A stretch of 8,666 nt of DNA from Candidatus Sulfotelmatobacter sp. (GCA_030037575.1 JASHRB010000722.1:1-8666); one strand, 5' to 3'; positions 1-6,239 are shown, counted from the first letter of the stretch. A program made the numbers and translations. Notes: generated from the letters alone by a model not told the origin.

Positions 1-44
1 ACATCGCGCGCCTGTTCGACAAAATTCTTAACGAATCGGAGTAA
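1..44 (+). CDS. C-terminal end of an upstream gene, possibly heat-shock repressor HrcA
   Basis: An open frame enters from the left edge and reads IARLFDKILNESE before a TAA stop at 42-44. Thirteen residues are too few to identify a family. A gene directly upstream of grpE in the same direction is very often hrcA, the repressor that binds CIRCE operators. A tail with an 'I-A-x-L-hydrophobic' helix would suit an HrcA C-terminus. That identity is inferred from gene order, not shown by the sequence. The stop lies 10 bases before the grpE start, so the two genes are probably cotranscribed. Confidence 0.45.
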   Translation, partial: IARLFDKILNESE

Positions 45-54
45 TCAAGCGGTT

Positions 55-627
55 ATGGGTAAAGGCAACGGAAAATCAGAAGCATTGGATTTGGAACACG
101 AACTTCCTCCCTCATCGGGTGACAGGGATGAAAATCCGGTGCAGCCCTCGTCAACTCCGGAGGTTTCCTCGGCCAACGCAGAACTGCAAAAAATAAAGGC
201 CGAACGAGACGCACTGCTCGATCGATTGGCGCGCGCGCAGGCTGAGTTCGAAAATGCACGCCGCCGCGCCAGCAAAGAGCAACAGGATTATCGTGACTAC
301 GCGGTTTCCGAAGCGGTGAAAGCCTTGTTGCCGGTGTTCGACAGTCTGGAGCGCGCCCTCCAGGTGAAATCCGACGGCGCGGAATTTCGCAGCGGAGTCG
401 AGCTGATCCACAAGCAACTGCAAGCCGCGTTGGGAAAGCTTTCCGTGCAGCAGATCGCGGCCAAAGGCGAACCCTTCGATCCTCGTTATCACGAGGCTAT
501 CGAAATGGTTGAGACCCACGAAATCCCCGACCATCAAGTCATCGAGGAACTGCAGCGCGGGTATAAGTTCAAGGACCGCTTGCTTCGTCCGGCCATGGTG
601 AAAGTCGCGAAAAATCCGGGGAAGTAA
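55..627 (+). CDS. grpE: GrpE, nucleotide exchange factor of the DnaK chaperone
   Basis: GrpE is a cytoplasmic homodimer that releases ADP from DnaK and so resets the Hsp70 cycle. The 190-residue product has the family layout. Residues 1-38 are a polar, probably disordered tail. Residues about 40-80 form a charged coiled-coil region with the family-like stretch LARAQAEFENARRRASKEQ. Next come a helical segment around LLPVFDSLERAL and the C-terminal beta domain, with FDPRYHEA at 141-148 and GYKFKDRLLRPA at 169-180. These last two motifs are diagnostic. The length is normal. The ATG at 55 is the natural start. A GGAG at 38-41 lies inside the end of the upstream gene, 13 bases away, which is rather far; AAGCGG at 48-53 is too close, so the ribosome site is not textbook. 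No promoter or CIRCE element is visible before it, so control probably sits upstream of the window. Confidence 0.97.
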   Translation: MGKGNGKSEALDLEHELPPSSGDRDENPVQPSSTPEVSSANAELQKIKAERDALLDRLARAQAEFENARRRASKEQQDYRDYAVSEAVKALLPVFDSLERALQVKSDGAEFRSGVELIHKQLQAALGKLSVQQIAAKGEPFDPRYHEAIEMVETHEIPDHQVIEELQRGYKFKDRLLRPAMVKVAKNPGK

Positions 628-695
628 ATCATCATCGCGGTCGCCGCTCGAGGCATCATCGACCACCGAAGACCAACCGACAACGACGATTACAT

Positions 696-704
696 AAAGA
701 AAGG
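696..704 (+). promoter_or_regulatory. Ribosome binding site that supports a CTG start for dnaJ
   Basis: The A/G-rich stretch AAAGAAAGG ends 8 bases before the CTG at 713, which is normal spacing for a Shine-Dalgarno site. It is the only purine-rich stretch in the 85-base grpE-dnaJ gap placed to serve the conserved DnaJ N-terminus. It would be 5 bases from the in-frame ATT at 710, the only other possible near-cognate start. Confidence 0.5.
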
Positions 705-712
705 CTGTTATT

Positions 713-1843
713 CTGGCCACCAACGCAAAACGCGATTATTACGAAATTCTCGGCGTAAGCCGCAGCGTCACCGAAGTTGAGCTGAAAAGCGCTTATCGCA
801 AGCTCGCCATGCAGTGGCACCCAGACCGCAATCCGAATAATCCCGACGCGGAAGAGCGTTTCAAAGAAGTCACCGAAGCTTACGCCGTTCTTGCCGACTC
901 GGAAAAACGATCTCTCTATGACCGCTATGGCCACGCCGGAGTTGGTGGCGCGGCCGGAGGAGGCGTGGGTTTCGATGCTTCCGCATTCCAAGACCTAGGC
1001 GATATTTTCGGAGAGTTCTTCGGCTTCGGCGATGCCTTCGGCTCGGGCGGCCGCCGCCGCAACCGCGTTCAGCGCGGCGCCGATCTGCGCGAAGATTTGA
1101 CCATCGAATTCGAAGAAGCCGCCTTCGGCACCGAGACTCGGGTCAATGTTCGCCGTCACGAAGCTTGCGAACAATGCCACGGCTCCGGAGCCGCTGCCGG
1201 CAAAGGCCCCGCCACCTGCCGCTCCTGCAACGGCCGTGGTCAGGTGCGCTATCAGCAAGGGTTTTTCAGCATCGCGCGAACTTGTCCCACGTGTCAGGGA
1301 ACGGGTAACGTCATCGCCGATCCATGCCCAAAGTGCAAAGGCCAGGGCCGCGTCTTGCGTCAACGCGAAGTCGAAGCCAAAATTCCCGCCGGAGTGGAAG
1401 ACGGCACGCGCATCCGCTTTGCCGGCGGCGGCGAGGCCGGCCCTAACGGCGGTCCCGCCGGCGATCTCTACGTGGTGCTCCACGTCAAGGAGCATCCCTT
1501 CTTCGTGCGCGAAGGCAACGACCTCCACTGCGTGGTTCCCGTTTCCATCACGCAGGCAGCCATGGGCGCGGAAATTTGCGTGCCCACCCTCGAGGGCGAA
1601 CACACGCTCAAGGTTCCTGACGGCACTCAGTCGGGCACCACGTTTCGTGTTCGCAACAAAGGCATTCCCGTTCTCAATGGCCACGGCAAAGGCGATTTGT
1701 ACGTCGAAGTTCGCGTGCAGATTCCCACCAGGCTGAACAAGCGCCAGAAAGAATTGCTGCAGGAGCTCGAAGGCACCACGCAGGTCGATAACCAACCGGT
1801 GATGCGGTCACTGCTGGGCAAAGTCAAAGACATGTTCGGATAA
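713..1843 (+). CDS. dnaJ: DnaJ, type I Hsp40 co-chaperone, apparently starting at CTG
   Basis: DnaJ delivers unfolded proteins to DnaK and stimulates its ATPase. Read from CTG 713 the product is 376 residues, the usual length. The J domain begins KRDYYEILGV at residue 6, and its HPD motif is at 36-38. A Gly/Phe-rich linker covers about 73-112. Four CxxCxGxG zinc motifs are at 152-159, 169-176, 191-198 and 205-212. The substrate-binding C-terminal domains follow, ending in LLGKVKDMFG. The start is odd. The frame is closed by TAA at 695-697, and between that stop and the J domain there is no ATG, GTG or TTG. The first ATG, at 809, would remove helix I and most of helix II. CTG 713 fits the family N-terminus and has a suitable ribosome site. 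A base error or recent substitution of ATG/TTG is the alternative. dnaK is not adjacent. Confidence 0.95.
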   Translation: MATNAKRDYYEILGVSRSVTEVELKSAYRKLAMQWHPDRNPNNPDAEERFKEVTEAYAVLADSEKRSLYDRYGHAGVGGAAGGGVGFDASAFQDLGDIFGEFFGFGDAFGSGGRRRNRVQRGADLREDLTIEFEEAAFGTETRVNVRRHEACEQCHGSGAAAGKGPATCRSCNGRGQVRYQQGFFSIARTCPTCQGTGNVIADPCPKCKGQGRVLRQREVEAKIPAGVEDGTRIRFAGGGEAGPNGGPAGDLYVVLHVKEHPFFVREGNDLHCVVPVSITQAAMGAEICVPTLEGEHTLKVPDGTQSGTTFRVRNKGIPVLNGHGKGDLYVEVRVQIPTRLNKRQKELLQELEGTTQVDNQPVMRSLLGKVKDMFG

Positions 1844-1853
1844 ACACAGTTTT

Positions 1854-1881
1854 CGGTTGCCGGTGGTCGGTTGCCAGTCTC
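1854..1881 (+). repeat. Short degenerate heptamer tandem repeat between dnaJ and rsmE
   Basis: Four successive 7-base units can be read as CGGTTGC, CGGTGGT, CGGTTGC and CAGTCTC; units one and three are identical. The 9-mer CGGTGGTCG that spans two units here also occurs inverted at 660-668, in the grpE-dnaJ gap, within a similar CCGAC/CCACC-rich stretch. This looks like simple-sequence intergenic repeat material. No function is evident, and the array is too short to be certain it is not chance. Confidence 0.35.
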
Positions 1882-1961
1882 ATGCGGTGATCCAACACTT
1901 TTCGACGTCCTTCGCGCCGGTTTTTCTCCTTGACTCGATCTGCTGTCTGTACGACCTTAAC

Positions 1962-1965
1962 GGAG
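1962..1965 (+). promoter_or_regulatory. Ribosome binding site that fixes the rsmE start
   Basis: GGAG lies 9 bases before the GTG at 1975. The other in-frame candidate, TTG at 1930, has only pyrimidines upstream (TTTTTCTCC). The site therefore favours GTG 1975. Confidence 0.6.
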
Positions 1966-1974
1966 AACCGCCCC

Positions 1975-2727
1975 GTGACTCGCCGCCGCTGGATCGCCGA
2001 CGAAGTTTCCGACAATCGCGCCGCCCTCATTGGCGATCACGCGGACCATCTCGTGCGCATCCTTCGGGCCCGCGTGGGGCAGGAGTTCGATATCGCGACA
2101 GGCTCGGCTGTGCGTCGGGGGCGGATAGCCTCGCTCACCGGCAAGCGCGTTGAGTTTGAACTGGGAGAAGAAATCCCAACTGGGTCCTCCATCGAAATCA
2201 CGCTCGTTCTTTCTATCTTCAAATTCGACCGCCTGGAGTGGGCGATCGAAAAATGCACCGAGTTGGGAGTGTCGCGTATTTTGCCGGTCATCGCCGGCCG
2301 GACCGATACTCGCCTCGCCGCCGCATCCGCAAAGCGAAGAGATCGTTGGCAGCGTATTGCCCGGCAGGCGGCCGAACAATCGCGCCGTACCAGTTCGCCG
2401 GAAATTGCACAACCGGCGAAACTTTCCGACGTTCTGAATCTGGAATCGTCCGCGCGCATCGTTCTGTCGGAAAACCAAGAGCCCGCGCCCATAAGAGATG
2501 TTTTGCTCAATGCGGCCAACCAGGCCCCGGCGAGCGCCGCCAAGAAAGACCCCCGGCAGTCGATCGACTCCATTGCTCTCGCCCTCGGCCCGGAAGGTGG
2601 CTGGACGGAAGGCGAATTGCAGTTATTTCTCCGCGCCGGATGGATTTTCGCATCCCTCGGCACTGCCATCCTTCGCGCTGAAACCGCCGCCATCGCCGCC
2701 ACGGCGATCGTCGCGGCCTATCGGTGA
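1975..2727 (+). CDS. rsmE: RsmE, 16S rRNA (uracil-1498-N3)-methyltransferase
   Basis: RsmE uses S-adenosylmethionine to methylate N3 of U1498 in helix 44 of 16S rRNA, near the decoding site of the assembled small subunit. The 250-residue product has an N-terminal PUA-like part starting MTRRRWIADE and containing HADHLVRILRARVG. A SPOUT methyltransferase domain follows. Its family signatures are KFDRLEWAIEKCTELGVSRI (about 83-102), RWQRIARQAAEQSRR (about 124-138), GPEGGW (205-210) and the cofactor-binding knot LGTAILRAETAA (228-239). An Ala/Lys-rich stretch at about 180-198 looks like a small loop insertion. GTG 1975 was preferred to TTG 1930 because it gives the family N-terminus and has a GGAG site. 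The gap from dnaJ is 131 bases with no convincing promoter. dnaJ-rsmE linkage is common in bacteria, often with prmA between them; prmA is absent here. The stop overlaps the start of the helicase gene. Confidence 0.96.
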   Translation: MTRRRWIADEVSDNRAALIGDHADHLVRILRARVGQEFDIATGSAVRRGRIASLTGKRVEFELGEEIPTGSSIEITLVLSIFKFDRLEWAIEKCTELGVSRILPVIAGRTDTRLAAASAKRRDRWQRIARQAAEQSRRTSSPEIAQPAKLSDVLNLESSARIVLSENQEPAPIRDVLLNAANQAPASAAKKDPRQSIDSIALALGPEGGWTEGELQLFLRAGWIFASLGTAILRAETAAIAATAIVAAYR

Positions 2728-5711
2728 TATTCTGGCGCTCAGTGTCCCCTGCCAAGTCCAGATCCGCCCCGTTTGCCGCCGACGACCGCCAGCGCGAGGC
2801 CATCGAACACGTTCATGGGCCAATGCTGGTCATCGCCGGCGCGGGCACGGGCAAGACGTCGGTTCTCATTCAGCGCATTGCTCGCCTCATCGAGCAGGGG
2901 CACGCCCGGCCGGACGAAATTCTCGCGCTCACTTACACGGTTGCCGCCGCCGCCGAAATGCGCGACCGCCTGCGCGCCTTGCTGGGCAAGAAAATTCGCT
3001 GCACAACCTTTCACGACTTTTGCTTCGATCTGCTCAAGCGCGCGGGAAAAGATTTTGGCGTGCTCGAGGAGAACGATCTTTGGATCCATCTTCGCAAGCG
3101 AATTCCCGAACTGCATCTCGAACACTACGTTCGCGCCGCCAATGTGGGCCAGTTCCTCACCGACTTGCTCGACTTTCTCAGCCGCTGCCACGATGAATTG
3201 TTGACGCCCGAAACCTACGCAAACTACGTCACGAAACTCGAACGCGGCGAATTGGCAATTCCTCGCGTCGCAAAATCAAAAGACCAACTGAGCGATGACG
3301 AAGTGCTCGGCCGCTGCCGCGAAATCTCCCGCGTGTACGCTCTTACCGAGCAGTGGCTGCTCGAAGAAAACCTCGGCACGTTTGGCCACATGATGACGCG
3401 TGCTTACGCTCTCCTGATGCGTGACGAAACTCTGCTCGCAGCCGAACGGGCTCGCTCGCCCTTCATCCTGGTCGACGAATTTCAGGATGCCAACACTGCC
3501 CAGATCAAAATTCTTGCAGCGCTTGCTGGCGAAAGCGCCAACCTTTTCGGCGTCGGCGATCCCGATCAGGCCATCTACCGCTTCCGCGGAGCCTCCAGCG
3601 CCGCCTTTCAGCTTTTTGGCCGCTACTTTTCGCAAACCAAGCTGGTGGTCCTCGGCAAGAACCGCCGCTCCACCACTGCAATTCTTCAATGCGCCTTCGC
3701 CGTCATCGACAAAAATCCACCCGTTTTTTCATCCACCGATCACACTTCTTATCGCCGTTCTCCGTTGCAGTCCGCGCGCGACCAGGACGCCAAGAAATCT
3801 GAAGCAATGATTCTCAGCTCTCCGGTTGATGCCGTCTCGTTTCCCGCCAAAGAGGCAGAAGCCTCGGACATCGTCCGTACCATCGAAGGAATAAGGCGCA
3901 CCACGCATTGCCAATGGAAAGATTTCGGCATCCTTTACCGCACGCACAGTCACCGCGACGAACTGGCCCATGAACTCGCCGACCGTAATATTCCATTCAA
4001 CATCGAAAACATGGACGTCAGCGACACGCCCGAGGTGCGTGATCTGTTTGCCTGCGCCGCAGTCGTTGTCGATGTTGGCTCGGACGCAAGTCTTTTTCGC
4101 GTCGCCGCCCTGCCGCAATTCGATGTCGACCCCGAACAACTCAGGTCCGCGCTGCGCGCCATCGCCGGCCAGTCGAAGGAAGGCACAGCCGTTCCGCTGG
4201 CTTCAGTCCTGGGCACCGTTTCCGGCGGCCACGATGTGCTCGACTGTGTGCGCCGGGCGCGGGACGACGTCTCGCGGCAAAATGCAAAGACCCGTGTTGC
4301 CCTCGAATTGATAGCCAAACTATTCGGCAGCGGGGTGAAATCTGCAGCCGTGCAAACGGCGCTGAAATTTGCCGCTGAGTGGGAAAACAAGCCGACCACA
4401 AAAAGCAAAGAACTGGGCGAGTGGCTGGAGTACCTGCAATACTTTCGCGAGGCCGGGGGGGCGATCGCAATGACTGCGAATGCCAACGAAGATGCCGTCC
4501 GGCTTATGACCGTTCATGGCGGCAAGGGCCTGGAATTCAGCCACGTTTTTGTCCTGCGCGCGACCACGCCTTCGTTTCCCGCGTCTTATCGCGAAACGTT
4601 GGTCGAGTTTCCCGAAGCGCTGCGCGATCCCGACTCTGCCTCCGCAGGCGACGACAAGACGCTGCACGACCAGGAAGAGCGCCGGCTTTTCTACGTCGCC
4701 ATGACTCGCGCCAAAGATACGCTGCATATCTACGGCAAGCGCGGCATCGGCCGCGACAAAACGCCTGCTGGCATGATGCGCGAGATGATCTCAAATTCCC
4801 GGCTTCAACCCTATCTCCGCGCCCGTGCAGCTCTGCCATCGCAGCCCGAGTTGATCGATCTCGCAGCCGCTGCGGATGCTCACCCTGCCGAGTCGCGCCT
4901 GGCTGCCTGGCTTGCCCTGCCCGCAGTCGGCGACCTGGGCGCTCGCCTCAGCGCCAGCGCCGTAGAAACCTATGAGACGTGCCCGTTGCAGTTCAAGCTG
5001 GAGCGCGAATGGAGGCTCTCGCGCGAACTTCACGCGGCCGCCCAATATGGCGCCGCCATGCACCGTGTGCTCCGGACTTATTTCGATTCCATTCGCCTGG
5101 GCCGTCCGAAAAGCGATGACGAGTTGCTGAAAATCTTCTGCGATGATTTGGCCGCCTGCGGACTGGAGGACGATTATCAGCGGGAACTTTACCGGCAGCA
5201 GGGAACTCAGCAGTTGGAGGATTTTCTGGCGGCGTCGCATGTCTCTCTTCCGCCTCAGGTGCTGCATACCGAAGAATGGTTTGAAGTGCAAGTCGCGGGA
5301 ACAAAAGTTGCCGGGCGCATCGATCGACTGGATCGTTCCGCCGACGGCCGGGTCAACATCGTCGACTACAAAACCGGCAAAGCTCGCTCGCAGCAAGAGG
5401 CGGATGAGAGTTTGCAACTTTCCATCTATGCCCTGGCCGCGCAAGAGAAGTGGGGATATCGCGTCGGCGATCTGGCGTTTTACAACCTCCAAGGCAATGT
5501 GGCGGTGATGTCGAAGCGTACCGACTTTCAACTCGAGGAGGCCCGCGCACGCGTGCTCGATGCTGCGCGCGGCATCGCCAATGGAAACTTCGAGCCCAAA
5601 CTTGGCTTTCACTGCTCGTTCTGCGCCTTCCGCGGATTATGCCCCGCGCGCGAAAAGCGCATTCCGCATTCGCTTGCTCCTGCTCCCGCCGAACTGGACC
5701 CTCTTGATTGA
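2724..5711 (+). CDS. UvrD/AddA-like SF1A helicase fused to a Cas4/AddB-type Fe-S nuclease
   Basis: The 995-residue protein probably unwinds and trims DNA ends in recombinational repair. Helicase motifs in order: Q-motif DDRQREAI (20-27), Walker A GAGTGKT (39-45), Ia TYTVAAAAEM (70-79), Ib TTFHDFCFDLL (94-104), II VDEFQDAN (250-257), III GDPDQAIYRFRGA (278-290), IV NRRST (313-317), V TVHGGKGLEF (596-605) and VI FYVAMTRAKD (656-665). The C-terminal PD-(D/E)XK domain starts near 740. It has H780, D867 in GRIDRLD, D881 and K883 in DYKTGK, and Q898/Y902. C753 together with C964, C967 and C973 match the split cysteine pattern of 4Fe-4S nucleases such as AddB and Cas4. Both halves look active. AddA, AdnA and AdnB share the helicase-nuclease architecture, but no partner subunit gene is in the window. 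The start is GTG 2724, overlapping the rsmE stop; GTG 2742 is possible and would cost six residues. The product is probably cytosolic. Confidence 0.9.
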   Translation: MIFWRSVSPAKSRSAPFAADDRQREAIEHVHGPMLVIAGAGTGKTSVLIQRIARLIEQGHARPDEILALTYTVAAAAEMRDRLRALLGKKIRCTTFHDFCFDLLKRAGKDFGVLEENDLWIHLRKRIPELHLEHYVRAANVGQFLTDLLDFLSRCHDELLTPETYANYVTKLERGELAIPRVAKSKDQLSDDEVLGRCREISRVYALTEQWLLEENLGTFGHMMTRAYALLMRDETLLAAERARSPFILVDEFQDANTAQIKILAALAGESANLFGVGDPDQAIYRFRGASSAAFQLFGRYFSQTKLVVLGKNRRSTTAILQCAFAVIDKNPPVFSSTDHTSYRRSPLQSARDQDAKKSEAMILSSPVDAVSFPAKEAEASDIVRTIEGIRRTTHCQWKDFGILYRTHSHRDELAHELADRNIPFNIENMDVSDTPEVRDLFACAAVVVDVGSDASLFRVAALPQFDVDPEQLRSALRAIAGQSKEGTAVPLASVLGTVSGGHDVLDCVRRARDDVSRQNAKTRVALELIAKLFGSGVKSAAVQTALKFAAEWENKPTTKSKELGEWLEYLQYFREAGGAIAMTANANEDAVRLMTVHGGKGLEFSHVFVLRATTPSFPASYRETLVEFPEALRDPDSASAGDDKTLHDQEERRLFYVAMTRAKDTLHIYGKRGIGRDKTPAGMMREMISNSRLQPYLRARAALPSQPELIDLAAAADAHPAESRLAAWLALPAVGDLGARLSASAVETYETCPLQFKLEREWRLSRELHAAAQYGAAMHRVLRTYFDSIRLGRPKSDDELLKIFCDDLAACGLEDDYQRELYRQQGTQQLEDFLAASHVSLPPQVLHTEEWFEVQVAGTKVAGRIDRLDRSADGRVNIVDYKTGKARSQQEADESLQLSIYALAAQEKWGYRVGDLAFYNLQGNVAVMSKRTDFQLEEARARVLDAARGIANGNFEPKLGFHCSFCAFRGLCPAREKRIPHSLAPAPAELDPLD

Positions 5712-5721
5712 TCTTGCGCCG

Positions 5722-5737
5722 CGCAGCACGTGCTGCG
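5722..5737. repeat. Perfect 16-base palindrome just after the helicase gene
   Basis: CGCAGCACGTGCTGCG reads the same on both strands and begins 10 bases after the helicase stop codon. As RNA it could fold with a small ACGT loop. It could be the 3'-end hairpin of the operon transcript, but no T tract follows, so it is not a classic intrinsic terminator. A protein-binding dyad is the other reading. Confidence 0.5.
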
Positions 5738-5789
5738 GCCTGCCTGTCGGCCCCGAGAACGAACACTTCCGCGCAAAAAGTTCGCGCCC

Positions 5790-5820
5790 AAAAAACTTTG
5801 GGGACGCTTGGCGCGTCCCC
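5790..5820 (-). terminator. Probable intrinsic terminator of the minus-strand mini-unit
   Basis: An 8-base-pair GC-rich stem, GGGGACGC (5800-5807) with GCGTCCCC (5813-5820), encloses a 5-base loop. On the minus strand the stem is followed by AAAG and then six T (5795-5790). It begins 22 bases after the stop codon of the 13-codon frame, where a terminator is expected. The four bases between stem and T tract make it weaker than the ideal. On the + strand no T tract follows, so it is less likely to end the helicase transcript by itself. Confidence 0.55.
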
Positions 5821-5842
5821 GTAGCGACTGAAAATCAACTTC

Positions 5843-5884
5843 TTAATGCTTCTTTTTCTTCTTTGCCTTTTTTTTGGTTGCCAT
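5843..5884 (-). CDS. Putative 13-residue lysine-rich microprotein or leader peptide
   Basis: The frame reads MATKKKAKKKKKH and ends in TAA. Eight of the 13 residues are lysine, so the peptide would be very basic and could bind nucleic acid or ribosomes, or act only through its translation. The case rests on context. AGGGAG at 5900-5895 is a good Shine-Dalgarno site, although 10 bases from the ATG is a little long. A sigma70-like promoter lies upstream and a hairpin with a T tract lies downstream, all on the minus strand. An in-frame ATG at 5905 would give 20 residues (adding MEGRIET) but has no ribosome site. Eight A in a row followed by G (5874-5867) form a slippery stretch that could promote frameshifting or pausing. 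It belongs to no family I recognise. It could be a regulatory peptide, the coding part of a small RNA, or a chance frame in a noncoding RNA. Confidence 0.45.
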   Translation of the reverse strand: MATKKKAKKKKKH

Positions 5885-5899
5885 TGTTTCTATTCTCCC

Positions 5900-5942
5900 T
5901 TCCATTGTTCATGGAAATTTCTGCAACGAATGTTTTGTTGCA
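5900..5942 (-). promoter_or_regulatory. Structured leader: two inverted repeats before the mini-gene's ribosome site
   Basis: Read on the minus strand, TGCAAC and GTTGCA (5942-5937 and 5927-5922) can pair around a 9-base loop. TTCCAT and ATGGAA (5916-5911 and 5905-5900) can pair around GAACA. The second stem ends at the first base of the AGGGAG ribosome site, so folding could affect ribosome access. Both arms are only six pairs and AT-rich, so stability is modest. Confidence 0.4.
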
Positions 5943-5952
5943 ACTTATTGAT

Positions 5953-5981
5953 TGTATAGAGTCAATGAAAAACGAAGTCAA
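5953..5981 (-). promoter_or_regulatory. Sigma70-like promoter of the minus-strand mini-unit
   Basis: On the minus strand TTGACT (5981-5976, five of six matches to TTGACA) is followed by exactly 17 bases and then TATACA (5958-5953). A shifted -10 reading, TACAAT (5956-5951), gives five of six matches with a 19-base spacer. A T-rich run lies just upstream of the -35 box. Transcription would start near 5946, giving a leader of about 60 bases. ATTGA and TCAAT arms (5947-5951 and 5962-5966) flank the -10 box and might be an operator, but five-base arms are weak evidence. Confidence 0.55.
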
Positions 5982-6214
5982 GAAAAAAATGAACGCGATG
6001 TAGCTTGCGATGCTGTACCAAAGTCACAGGAACAGCAATAGTCAAGAACAAAATTCAATCGCTGCACAAAAAATTTTCTCGCCGCGCCAGCCACGGACCG
6101 ATCAATCTCTCTCCCGTCTGCTGCTCAGTGTTGCATGCGCCAGGTTTCGGCCTTGCACCTGCGAAGCCAAGCGCCGGGTTCTCGGAAGGCCATCGTTTTC
6201 TTTCACCGCGCATC

Positions 6215-6220
6215 TATAAT
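6215..6220 (+). promoter_or_regulatory. -10 box of the probable thiolase promoter
   Basis: TATAAT is a perfect -10 consensus. The -35 position 17 bases upstream (6192-6197) reads ATCGTT and is poor, so an activator or another sigma contact may be needed. Transcription would start near 6227, leaving a leader of about 26 bases. Confidence 0.5.
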
Positions 6221-6239
6221 CAAAGTTGCGAATCTTCGC

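Noticed and set aside
1930..1958. TTGACT before rsmE as a -35 box
   Set aside because: No acceptable -10 hexamer lies 16-18 bases downstream; the sequence there is GACCTT.
1930..1974. Upstream TTG start adding 15 residues to RsmE
   Set aside because: There is no ribosome site before it, and the extension does not resemble an RsmE N-terminus. GTG 1975 has GGAG at proper spacing.
5353..5838. Minus-strand open frame of 161 residues over the helicase 3' end
   Set aside because: It is largely antisense to the conserved nuclease domain in GC-rich sequence, where long shadow frames are expected.
5965..6003. Plus-strand 12-residue frame MKNEVKKKMNAM
   Set aside because: It has no ribosome site or promoter and overlaps the minus-strand promoter, so it is probably chance in A-rich sequence.
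6148..6168. Imperfect inverted repeat GGCCTT / AAGCC upstream of the thiolase
   Set aside because: The arms are short with a bulge and a nine-base loop, and nothing else supports a function.
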